Source: Endocalyx cinctus | Lineage: Eukaryota > Ascomycota > Sordariomycetes > Amphisphaeriales > Apiosporaceae | Direction: 5' to 3' | DNA: 64,000 bases | NCBI GenBank assembly: GCA_001600455.1 | Contig: BCKC01000002.1 | Coordinates: 62,001 to 126,000 of the forward strand | Shown here: one piece after another, positions 1-10,567 of the stretch | Position numbering within the stretch: the stretch's first letter is position 1 | Layout: the number at the start of each line of letters is the position of its first letter | Translations under genes and position numbers: made by a program | Notes under the pieces: model-generated | The model's input: only the letters and a program-made list of their open reading frames with translations | Database searches by the model: none | Told to the model about the DNA's origin: nothing

Positions 1-2
1 AA

Positions 3-497
3 CCCACAGGTGTATCAGTTCCGTCGGCACCATTCGGTGGAGATAACTTGCGCATGCCACTAGAACAAGAAAACGATGAGGACGAGGACGAGGACGAGGA
101 CGAAGAAGAAGCCGACTGGGAGGAAACCCTTGAACATTTTCGGACATATGCAGTGAAAGCGTTTATTAATTCTCGAAGGTTATCTGATATGCTTAAAACG
201 CTAGTAGCGAGGTGCATGGCGGCCGATACGTCGATCCGCCCAAGTTTAAAGGAAATGCTAAGTACATGCGAAGGTGTGGTAAAGATCATCCCGGATAATG
301 AGAAGACTCATTTACGCAACGTCTTCAGGAGGTTGATGTTCGTGGCTCCCGAGGAGCCTGAAGAATCTGCAGAGCTTGAAAGTTATGGGAGTCAAAAAGG
401 GGGGACTAAACGTAAACGATCCGGGGATTCCTCGCGCGGGGTTAAACGTAAACGATCCGGAGATTCTTCACGCGGGGCTAAACGCAAGCAACCTTGA
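3..497 (+). CDS. C-terminal fragment of a kinase-like protein (5' end outside window)
   Basis: The reading frame is open from base 3, with no stop upstream, so the gene begins outside the window and only about 164 residues are visible. An acidic stretch (Asp/Glu run near bases 75-115) is followed by a helix-rich segment with LVARCMAADTSIRPSLKEML, which resembles subdomain XI of a protein kinase: the last helices of the C-lobe with the invariant Arg of the RP pair. The tail holds a duplicated basic KRKRSGDSSRG unit and ends in KRKQP, a likely nuclear localisation signal. No catalytic motifs (HRD, DFG) are in view, so kinase identity is inferred from the C-lobe signature alone. A degenerate kinase or an unrelated helical protein remains possible. 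The downstream neighbour is convergent (aldo/keto reductase). Confidence 0.55.
   Translation, partial: PTGVSVPSAPFGGDNLRMPLEQENDEDEDEDEDEEEADWEETLEHFRTYAVKAFINSRRLSDMLKTLVARCMAADTSIRPSLKEMLSTCEGVVKIIPDNEKTHLRNVFRRLMFVAPEEPEESAELESYGSQKGGTKRKRSGDSSRGVKRKRSGDSSRGAKRKQP
408..488 (+). repeat. 36-bp tandem duplication inside the coding sequence
   Basis: Two 36-base units (408-443 and 444-479), differing at a few third positions, are followed by a partial third unit. Each encodes a KRKRSGDSSRG-type peptide, so the duplication multiplies a basic nuclear-targeting-like motif at the protein C-terminus. Confidence 0.8.
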
Positions 498-728
498 TCG
501 TGATAATGTCATAAATATTGATAGCCCGTCGAAGTCTTTCCAGATACTTTGGGTACGTAAATCTCAAAGTAGGATTATATATAGACTCTCTGCCACGGGA
601 ATAAAATAAATTTTCACATAAGGGTCCACATACAATGAAATAGTCATAGCCAAATAGAATTGGATGTGATTATTTAAGAAACATTTATATAAATATTTCT
701 AGTATTCGTCACGACCGATCTACTCCCT

Positions 729-1748
729 TCAGAGATCGAGGGGTGTCAGTGTAGGATTCCAGCACACGGGGGCATTCTCTCCATTTTCCAACTCGGCCAT
801 CTCCTCCTTAGTTAGGCTGAAGTCGTATAAGTCTGCATTCTCTTTTATCCTTGAGGGGGTGACGCTCTTGGGGAGAGGTACACATCCTTTCTGCAGACTC
901 CAACGTAAAAGAACCTGAGCCTCAGTCTTGCCGTACTTCTGGGAGAGCTCGACGAGGGTCTTATCTCCGAACCTTAGGCCTCGGACGACGGGGGCGTACG
1001 CCTGGACTGCAATGCCACGCTGGGTGCACCAGGCCATGATATCGTTGCGCGGGCACCATGGATGAATCTCCCACTGACCAACGGAAATCGTGCCACCCTT
1101 TCCCTTGCCCCCACGCTCCTTCTCAAGCTCGGCGATATGAGTCTCCAGCTCGTCGAGATGATGCACGCCGTAGTTGCTTACGCCGATGGAGCGGATTTTG
1201 CCTTCCTCGACAGCCTCGACCAAGGCCTTCCAAGTACCTTTACGGGCGGCCGGACCTCCGTAGGGTGCGTGAATGAGCATAAGATCCAGATAGTCGAGGC
1301 CGGTAGTTTTTAAGCTTGTGTTCACGTGAGATTTTGTCTGTTCGTAGTCCATCTTTTTAGGTGGGATCTTAGAGGTGAAGAAAATCTCGGAGCGGGGCAC
1401 TGGGCCGGCTCGAATGGCTTCTCCGCAACCGTCTTCGTTGCGGTAGGCTATGGCTGAATCAATATGGCGGTAGCCTATCTTCAAGGCTTCATCACAAACA
1501 TTCTTCGTAATTGCAGCGGGTCTGAAGAAGAACGGATCGGAAGTTAGTGGGGATTATATGGTAGAGTTACAAGAGTTGGGGAATAGTTTAGAAACAGCGT
1601 ACGTTTGATATACCTACGATAGAACGAAGTTAAGTCGGCTTGTCTATAAGCAAGCGAATCTCGGGGTAAAACTTACTCCGTAGCCCAGGAGAGGCATTTC
1701 GTAGCCGCTGTTCAACTTGCAGGTTGATTGAATGGTATAGGTAGCCAT
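729..1748 (-). CDS. Aldo/keto reductase, three coding exons including an 11-nt microexon
   Basis: NADPH-dependent oxidoreductase of the aldo/keto reductase superfamily (TIM barrel), probably cytosolic, reducing carbonyl substrates; the substrate cannot be told. Exons (5' to 3' on the minus strand): 1677-1748, 1603-1613 and 729-1521, giving 291 residues. The 11-base middle exon encodes VYQT together with the first base of exon 3, restoring the family sequence GYGVYQTPA; without it the frame breaks. The catalytic tetrad is complete: Asp49, Tyr54 (GYRHIDSAIAY), Lys79 (FTSK) and His112 (LMLIH). The usual late motifs GVSNY, LRWSLQ and LPKS are present. Length is normal for the family. The start is the first ATG of the frame, MATYTIQSTCKL, matching where these proteins begin. 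The gene is divergent from the WD40 gene to its right across 1.9 kb. Confidence 0.93.
1603..1613 (-). other. 11-nt microexon of the aldo/keto reductase gene
   Basis: On the minus strand the 11 bases GTATATCAAAC are preceded by a TAG acceptor and followed by a GTACGC donor. They encode Val-Tyr-Gln plus two bases of Thr, exactly the residues expected between GYG and PA in aldo/keto reductases. Confidence 0.88.
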
Positions 1749-3666
1749 GGTTCTGTAACACACGACTTAGCGGCGACGAGGCCGGTTATTTATTAGATAT
1801 GACATACCTGGGTGAGAAAAGGGATGAGAAAGGAACTGATTTCGCGGTGATTTTTGAAAGGGTCAAGTTGGTACCTAGCGATATAAACGATGTGAAGGTA
1901 GATCCTGATGATGCGGTTCTTATAGCTATTGTCATGATACACTTGCGCATATAACTAAGTGGTTTTATCCATTCACGGATACAACCTTTTGTCTAGTATG
2001 GTGATATAATATATACGCAATACCTTCTATCAATGTACAGTATATCTATTGGCTTTTATACATTATTTATAATTATTCGTTATCGAGATAGGTGTCTGGA
2101 TTTATCTCGGATTATATCGTAATTACGAGGCGATGGGATTATAGGTGGTTGAGTGGATTTCACACTTACGATCGTGCACAGTCTAGCTACCTTGAAGGGC
2201 CAGTTTTTATGTACATATAAACACTCCGCGGTGTCAGGTATTTACCAGCTCATACAGGTTCCACGTATCGAAAGAGGGTTTTGTTTTGTCTTTGAAGAAA
2301 CAAAACAAAATAGAATAAACCTTGGAAATCAATCTTGGTTTGGCTGTTTGGTTACAAGTTTACAGTATGACGTAGTTGATTGGTAAAGACAAAGCCTCCG
2401 GGGCCCTATGGATTGATTGCTCGATACCTATTGGAAGTGTTTTACTTGTGCATATACCTTATTCAATCAACTATCCTCTGCAGTCTGTGTAGTATGTACT
2501 CAGTAAAATTCTCACTAACCATTTCCCATCAGTGGGGTGCACGGGCCGATTTATAGCCGTTATCTAATCTGACCAGTAGTACGGAGTACTCTGTATCTGT
2601 ACTCCATACTAAGCATTTGGCATTGTAAGCAATAAACCTTGGGATATTTTCGTTGTACGTACCTAGCAATTAGCCGCCGTTTTTCTTCGGCGTCTGTTGC
2701 ATTGTTTTAGTGCAGTACCCTCTACGGAGTAAGTATCCCCTAATTCTGTCTACTTAGTGCAGTATTCGCTATTGAGTACCCACTATCAAGCACTAAGCAC
2801 TAATTTATTCAAGTACCTAAGTACGTAAGTATTTTACTACGTTAAAAGAGATACGACACTAGGTACTAACACGCATCTCCTTATTAGGTACTCGGTACAG
2901 TAATTTCCTACATATTAGTTGGTGGCTCGCACTTGGAATTGTATACCCTGACGCCATTTTTATCGTTTCCTTGTAGTGTGTACCTAATAATAATAACAAT
3001 AATGATGATGATGATAGTGACGATGATGACATCAGTGAGTCTTTCTTTGCTTCACCAACAATGATACATATTCCTCTTCGGCGCAAGTCTTTAATTTCAG
3101 TGTCTTTCGTTTCATCCTGTTCCTAATGTTCATTTCGTGTTTTCATCTTAGTGACCTACTTAAGTATGTATTATTTATTAATAAAATAAAATCAAAATAT
3201 ACCGTTTCCTACTTGAGTAGGTCAATTTTAATTTCCCGGGTCCTTTCCCAGTCGCAACATTTCTACTTTATATATATCCAATTTATAAATAGCCAGTTAT
3301 GCGCACTTCGCTTCGTCGGCCGAACCTGCGAATCTTGAACTACCAAATCATCCTAACCGCCCTGACATTTTGTCTCGCTTCTGACTAGTCGCACATTATA
3401 CGATCGTATCGTGACGGGAATCCCGTTGATTAGCACTTATTGTCATATCCCATAAAAAAAAAAAAAAAAAAAAAAAGCTCCGCCNCTCATCCTAAAGCGC
3501 TAATCGCAAAAGGATTCTCGGATATACGTAATCATCGCAAAGCTACCTTTCTACTTCTAACCTTAGCCCATAACGTTGAGTAGGTTCTAGACTGTTATAA
3601 GTTTTGTGTATATAGAATGATGAAAGTTTATTTACTTGAAAGAAAGTTGAGCATAGATAATGGGAG
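1749..3666. other. Divergent intergenic region, 1.9 kb
   Basis: No supported gene. It should hold the promoters of the divergent aldo/keto reductase and WD40 genes. The sequence is AT-rich with two copies of TACGGAGTA (2580-2588, 2723-2731), short GTACCTAAGTA-like repeats around 2740-2830, an ATG/ATA-rich microsatellite near 2985-3015, and an A-run of about 22 bases ending near 3475. A single undetermined base lies at 3485. Confidence 0.6.
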
Positions 3667-6600
3667 ATGTCAGCTCCACCGGCCGCGCAGGTCATTCATG
3701 GCCCCAATTCGAATGCGAATGCGAAATCGAAATCGAAATCGAACCCCAGTCTGAGTTCTAATGCTACACCCAACCAGCATGCCAGCAAAACCACCGTCAA
3801 TACCACCATTGTAGACAGAGACCGAGAGAGAGACAGAGAAAATTCTCTCAACTTGGTCAGATCTCCGCCATCTTCCGAAGACCCTCGTAAGTCAAAATAC
3901 AATCCATGTTCCGGATCTACTCGTAACCCATCAGCTGATCGTTCCTCAAATTCTAGGCAACAGTATTCACCTCCCTTCGAGTAAAAAGGCTCTTTCGAAA
4001 CTCACCAAGGATGTGAATACAAGCGTGAAAGACGGTAAGGATGCGACTGGGGGCGCGGGTGCGAGAAACGGGTCCCCCATCACACCTTCGGCTGCCGCCA
4101 TAGATCCCTTGTCGCAAACTATATTCGTCAGGACGAACACCGACCGCTCGATCACCTCGCGACTGCGCAATCCCGCGCGACCCGAGAGCCCTACCAACGA
4201 GAGCCTACCTCGACCGAGCTCTGATCTCTCCCAGAAACATTCGGCCCCTCACTTGGAACCGTCCAAGGACAAAAGGTACGTTATCCCTCCGACCGCCCCT
4301 CAAGTCACCGCCAACTGTTACGCAGACGACTGACGTCGCTCCATTTTTTAGGAAAGGAGGCTCGTTACTAAGTCGCCTGACTATGATCGGAGGGAAAAAG
4401 AAAGACGATGACGATATTGACCAGGAGTCTGAGCTCGACGAACGAAGGACCGAAGGTGCCGACGCCATCGCCTTCTCCGCTGCCGTCGGCGCCGGCGGCT
4501 ATATACCCCATCACAAAGACCCTCCGCGCTATATCCGTATGAGGGCTCATCACAAGAAAATCAAAGAGTTCGACCGCATGTTCCTCGCTCAAGAGCTCGT
4601 GGGCACGAAACCTTCGCCGCAGGTCGACCAAGACCCGACCGAAGAAGGAAATGCTCTCGGTGCCGGCACGAGGAAGAAGGATGCCCAGACGGGGACAGGA
4701 GGCCCTATTTGGGCTGTGGAGTTCAGTCAGGATGGGAGATATCTGGCCACCGGCGGTAGAGATCGTGTGGTGCGCATCTGGAGTGTCCTCGCCACTCAGG
4801 AAGACAGGAAAGCGTATGAGGAGGAGGCAAATAACGCAGCCGCTGTAGAGGAGCGCCTGAGCTGCCCCGTCTTCCGCCCCACTCCCATTCGTGAGTTTTC
4901 GGCTCATACCGGCGACATCCTCGACTTGAGTTGGAGTAAAAACAACTTTCTCCTATCCACCTCTATGGACAAGACAGTTCGCCTATGGCATCTGAGTAGA
5001 CAAGAATGCTTATGTACGTTCAAGCATAAAGACTTTGTCACTTCTATCGCCTTCCACCCTCGCGACGATCGCTTCTTCCTTGCTGGCTCACTCGACTCCA
5101 CCTTGCGACTCTGGAGCATACCAGATAAGGCTGTTGCCTATTCAAGCCAGTTATCCGATCTTATCACCGCTGTCGCATTTTCTCCCGACGGCAAAACTGC
5201 CATTGCCGGATGTTTTAATGGTCTATGTATGTTCCACGAGACGGAAGGCCTCAAGTACCAGACACAGATACACGTCCGCTCTTCTCGAGGCAAGAATGCG
5301 AAAGGGAGTAAAATCACCGGGATTCAAACCATGACTTTCCCGCCCGGTACCTCCGATGGGATAGTCAAGGTTATGATTACTTCAAACGACTCTCGAATCC
5401 GAATCTACAACATGGGAGACAAGAGTCTCGAGGCCAAGTTTAAGGGGCACGAGAATACCTGTAATCAGATCAGGGCCAGTTTCAGTGATGATGGTCAACA
5501 CATCGTGTGTGGCAGCGAGGATAAGCGGGCTTTCATATGGTCCACCAAGCGGGCTAATTCCGACAGTAACAAAGCAGCAAAGTACCCTTACGAACATTTC
5601 GAAGCTCATTCTGATATTGTAACCGAGGCCGTTTTTGCGCCGACGAAGACGCGCCAACTTCTGCAAGCATCGCATGATCCTATATTTATCCTTTGCAACC
5701 CACCACCGGTCACGCTTCTCAGTAGAGAAGAAACCAAGGAGACCACCGCGACGGAGACGGCCATAGGTGGTCCTGCTGCCTCGGAGCCGCCCTCGGCTAG
5801 GTTTAAGAAACCTGAGGAATCGCCAGCCTTTATTGCGCGCTCATTTCACAGAGGTGGCAATATTCTTATCACGACTAACCATGCTGGCATCATCAAAGTG
5901 TTTCGCCAAGATTGTGCCTACACCAAGCGGCGTCACGAGAACTGGGAGACTGGTTCGACCTTCTCAAAGAAACTCGGTCGGGATGGATTCTTAGGCCGGA
6001 CAGCGAGCATTGTAACGCGCACCAGCGCCAGTAGCCGAGATCCGCATTCTCGGCGAGGTTCCATTACACAACCGCCGCAAGGCGTCTTTCAAATGAACTC
6101 CGACCGGATCAACACTTGGCGACAAGGAGTGGAGGGCAACTCAGGCAGCAGGCCAGTCTCACTTATAGGAATGACGCCAACACGAACCGAGAGGTCTCTG
6201 TCGCCCCATAAGAACGCTCAAGCATCGGCCAAGTCGACCGGTACTCCAAACAACCACGCTTCTGAAGCGCGTAAGCAACCTTACGCGAACCTTTCATCTC
6301 CTATGGTACCTCCTACGAGCCCTACATCCAGTATCATATCAAGCCCGACCAACAACGATCGCTCACGCGGAAGCAGAGCCAAAGCGGAACAGCAGCAACA
6401 GCAGGCCCCATCCGTTCCACCTACACCGAGTTTCTCTTTTCGCTCCCACGAAGATGATTCGGATGATCTACGCCTCGATCCCGCCGGGGCGAGCTATTCG
6501 TTCTGGAATCTAAATAAGTGGCGCAATATCAGTCAGCTTCGAGGGAATGCCCAAGACCAAGGGACTCCTGCTAGCAAGCAACCAACGGTGACTCCAATCA

Positions 6601-7016
6601 ACGAACAGGTAGTGAGCAGCTTGCCAGTATCAGATACAAATGCGAAAAATAACCGCCGCAAGAGCACTGGACTGAACATGATGGAAGGATCATCCACATC
6701 CGCCAGCGAGAGTCGTCCCGGAAGTCACGAGAAATCAAAACGCGAGAAAAACGATAAGGATAGACGCAAGAGCGTGCCAGCTTCCCTTGCCACGGCGGGC
6801 GAGAATCAAAACAACCTCTTGGCACCACCTAACAGAATGGTTTCTAACCAGTTTTCGGATCTGAGTGGTATGAATTCCGATTTCACAACAACCAGCGTCA
6901 GTGATGACGGTGACGAGCCACAGTGTTCCAAGTGCCACGGTCGCGAATTTCGCGTTAAAAAGGTGGGAGGAAAGCAGAGGCTCCTTTGTAGACGCTGTGG
7001 TTGCTTGGCTGAATGA
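3667..7016 (+). CDS. WD40-repeat protein of the WDR44/Dgr2 type with C-terminal zinc ribbon
   Basis: Exons 3667-3886, 3957-4275 and 4352-7016 give 1067 residues; both junctions use GTAAGT or GTACGT donors and keep frame (DPRNSIHLPSS, KDKRKGGSL). The N-terminal 250 residues are low-complexity and Ser/Pro-rich. About six to eight WD repeats follow from residue 295 to 710 (for example GPIWAVEFSQDGRYLATGG, HTGDILDLSWS, HKDFVTSIAFHP, HENTCNQIRASFS). A long disordered Ser/Pro-rich region comes next. The last 30 residues form a CxxC...CxxC zinc-ribbon-like module (CSKC and CRRCGC). The repeat spacing and the VEFSQDGRYLATGG entry match the fungal homologues of human WDR44 and yeast Dgr2/YKL121W, a poorly characterised group; WDR44 binds Rab11, but that role is only inferred here. 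It converges on the amidoligase gene. Confidence 0.9.
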
Positions 7017-7409
7017 CAAGTAATGAGTTAGTAATGCTCATGGAGAAGAGAAAAAAAAACAGGCATATACATATATATATCGTTTTTCCTTTATTTTTGG
7101 AGGACTAGCTATCTGGGCATTATTGATAAGCAAGGAGTTAGCGGGTTTGGCGAGGAGACCAGAACGAATAGCATGCGAGCATAACCGAGTGAAGAGAAGA
7201 GCCATCTATGAGGTAGCGGGAATATGCCTAGAAGATGAGACTTTCTTAAAAGTTTATAGATGTCATTTTCTGCGTAAAGATACCATATCGAATCTGGATA
7301 AATGCGTTGAAATAGAATTGAACCATCGTCACGGTGTCCTGCGAGAATGCTTATGCTGTCTAGTCTAAAAACGCCAAGCGAAGAGATGGATGTATTTATG
7401 CATCTTCTT
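7017..7409. other. Convergent 3' intergenic region
   Basis: This 393-base gap lies between the stop codons of the WD40 gene (+) and the amidoligase-like gene (-). A TA-rich stretch at 7065-7085 and AT-rich sequence are consistent with 3' untranslated regions. I see no further gene; the short open frames here lack any recognisable composition. Confidence 0.6.
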
Positions 7410-8556
7410 CTACTTTTTACTCGTTCTATTTTTACCATTGCCATTTCCCTTAAATCTGGCCAGCGAGCACAATTTCTCGGCGCCTCTCAAATCTCCCATA
7501 CCCGTTTTCTGGGCTCCGAGGCTTAGTATCCACCAAAGACCATCCACGCTCGCCATCTCCTGCGTACGGGGATCCAACAGGTGACCCTGGTCAACGGCAC
7601 CGGCTACGAAGCAAACGGCTAACTCGATCCAAGTCTGGACCTCTTCGGCCGTCTTACTCCCCGGAGGCTGACGAAATTCCAGTGTTCCCGTTCCCGTGCC
7701 TTCGGAAAATAGGCCAGAGAAATCCCACTTGTAGACGCCGTGAACAAAATCCTCTCGATAACCATTAGCTCTGCCGTACGCGCTCTTGGCGGGGAAAAGA
7801 CACATGGCCCTGACCACGTCGTCGACCGTGTCAATGGCACATTCTCGGTCCAGGTGCTCGAAACAGCCGGCGAGGTCGCGGTATCGACGTAACGCTTGGC
7901 TACCGCGGTTGCTTTGACACCAGTAAGAGTTAGACCTGGAAGGTGGAAAGAGAGAATCGAGAACGGGTTCGAAATAGAGGATCGACTTGGCGACTGCTTG
8001 CAGTTGATAAGGTGAGAAAAAGGATGGACTGGAGATGTGAATGTGCGTGCCGCAGTGGGAAGACGGCCCGAGCACGAAGAACGAGCTATTATGCAGAATC
8101 TGGAAAATGGTGCTCAGCTGCGAGGCGAAGGAGCTTGTGGTATCAAATACCGGAGATACCAGCTCAATGCCCCCTACGTACGATCACTCCATTGTTTAGC
8201 TTCTTCATTCGCTCATTCATTCTTAATCCAGCATGTACTATGGGCAATGACGTGGGAAAAAAGCAAAGGGAAAAAATAGGGGGGGCAGCATTTGACGTAC
8301 AAAGATTTTTGCCAGCCTGCGCGGGAATAGTGACTTCTTGCGTAATAGACCATTCCTCGTAGTTCTCGGGCGAATGATCACGCCCTTCGTTTAGATGGTT
8401 TAGGATGCCGGCCTTACGCAGCCGAAGGCTAAGTTCCGTCGCCAGTGCCTTCCAGGACTTGTGTTGGCTCTTCGAGGAAGAGCGACTACCCAGGAGGAGT
8501 TCAATCTCCACTCCGAACTGAATGTATAACGCGCCACTCTGTGCGAAACTCGCCAT
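7410..8556 (-). CDS. Amidoligase-like enzyme (glutamine-synthetase-fold COOH-NH2 ligase family)
   Basis: Exons 8301-8556 and 7410-8173 (minus strand) give 339 residues; the intron has a GTACGT donor and the junction reads AGKNLWGIELVSP. Three family landmarks are visible: FGVEIE at residues 14-19 (acidic metal-binding pair), GPSSHCGTHIH with His125, His129 and His131, and TLEFRQPPGS with Glu251 and Arg253. This pattern matches the amidoligase_2 family, whose members are predicted from fold to make amide or isopeptide bonds using ATP. I know of no established substrate for fungal members, and no partner gene nearby suggests one. The C-terminus is basic and Gly/Asn-rich. The start is the first ATG ahead of FGVEIE. 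Alternative: a catalytically active but unrelated use of the fold. Confidence 0.82.
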
Positions 8557-10567
8557 AGTTTAGCATAAAGTAGGAGATGAGTGAGGAAGGTCAAAGTTTA
8601 CGATGTTGAAATATCAGTTTATTAAAGCGAGGGTCGATGACAGAAAGAAGAAAAGAGTGGATGAATAGAGAACTTGTATATCATAATATACATCATACTA
8701 GAATGTATTCCGTTCCGTATGCTTTTATAATTAAACCATCTGCGAATTTTCCCCGGGAGTGTGCAAACAGACACATGCCAGAAACATACAAGGCACGATA
8801 GTGAACGAAGCGAGTCTGAAACGGCCTAGTTGGTCAATTCCGTCCATCGAAGGTGACCTCGTCTGTATCTCATATGACTTCCATCTTAACCTGTCTATTA
8901 CCCTGACTCTCCCCTTTACCGCCCTATCTCCACGATGATAGCACGCAAGCTCTCGTGGTAGTAGGTAAATTTCTAGCGTTACTGTCGAAAGGTGCAAGTA
9001 ATTCGACCAGAATATCCAGAACAAAAGCCCTAGGAGTGAAACATGCCATGACTTACCTATCCCCAGGTAACGACTAGATGGGTGGCTACGGAACCAGCGC
9101 AAGACTTGATCGAAACGCCCATGATCAACTAAATGGAGGTGAATCCTGGAGGGTAGGATGACGATGGGCCTCTGAAGGATGGGGATAAAAATAAAGTATA
9201 CTTACCTTTTTCTCCAGGTTGTGGCCACACTAGCGCACCCCCCCTCGCCGCAGATATTTCGAATATAACGAAGGATCTACTAAGTAGACCGTGATCCCTA
9301 TCCGTAATCTCGAAAAGTGCGAACAGTATGGATATCGTAAGTGAATAAGAGCGAGAAGAGAAGAATAGGAATTAGATGCTTTTTTTTTTTGCTTGACATC
9401 GTCTTTTTTTCGCAACTGAACATATACAATTCTAAGTCCTATCACTTACACCAAAGTCGTGTTATTACGGCCTGTACCCTTAGTTGGCGTGAAAGAGATC
9501 CGAGAGGTGAGCTAATACCGGATCCGGTAGATGCCTTGATCCTATTGGCTCTCGATGGTGCGTGAACTCTAGAGCTGGGGTCGAAAATGGCTTTTTCGGT
9601 TCCTTTTCGGTGTAGCCGACATGGATGACGGCGACAATTAAGCGCCGAGTCGGGACCTGAACTAGGCCAGCCTTAGGTCTCGGAGCCTCATCAAATCCTA
9701 CCCGATAGATGATTTCACATCGTCACTGACTTTGGCCTGAATGTTTCCTACACGCTAGTGCTTGTATGCGGGCGCAGTTGTGGATTGTCGATACTACCCT
9801 TAGATCAGGACGATATGACTATCAAGCCAGCTTGCCAAGAGAGTCAACAAAGATCACTAGCGGGTGCTGACAGACACCTCACACCTTCACCGCGTATACT
9901 TTCCAAATATGAAAAAGAATGTTTTAGTTTCAAACTCGATAACATTCGGTAACATGGATTGAGAACTGCTAAAGATAGCCTCTCCGAAAACAGAAAAAAA
10001 AAATAGAGGTCGGCAAGTGACTCTATTAAGTCCAGGGTACGATATAAAGTGTTCATGCTACATGTTCCCTGCAGATCTTACCGAACATGAACGAGCAAAC
10101 ATTAGAGGATAATCAATCAGACACGATTTTGGAATCAAACGAAACCTGCTACCGCTGGTCGTTTCCTACTAAGTGGGATATCATATTGACTAAACCAAAG
10201 AGTCTCTAGTAAATGATCAGATGCGAGCCCACACATCCCATTATATAGCTGAAGTGAAATTTTGCGTATATATCACTGTCTCGGCGCGACAAAATCCACA
10301 TTAGCGTCGCTTGTCCGTAACGCCTTGACGTGGAGAAGTCAAGGCCAAATCTTGACCTATCGCTCCTAAATACTCGTACTTCACGCGGACAAATTGCTAC
10401 TTTGACAGGGTTAACCGACCTAGCATAGGGTCACTGTCTGACGACTTACTCGGTGACTCCAAGAACACAGGTAGGCAATTTGCTTATCGCCTAAGCTTCA
10501 CGAGGCTGTGGGTATTATTTCTCCATTTTTCTTATTTTTCTTTTCCTCTTTGAACGCTTACTGGCAT
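8557..10567. other. Intergenic region, 2.0 kb
   Basis: It lies between the start of the amidoligase-like gene and the stop of the Rrb1 gene, so it should contain the former's promoter and the latter's 3' end. Open frames are short and look random. A CCGGATCCGG palindrome lies at 9518-9527, far from any gene known to use such a site. No transposon or RNA gene was recognised. Confidence 0.5.

Noticed and set aside
9518..9527. CCGGATCCGG as a second Leu3-type site
   Set aside because: It is about 1 kb beyond the 3' end of Rrb1 and over 900 bases upstream of the amidoligase-like gene, neither a known target; one chance match per 65 kb is expected.
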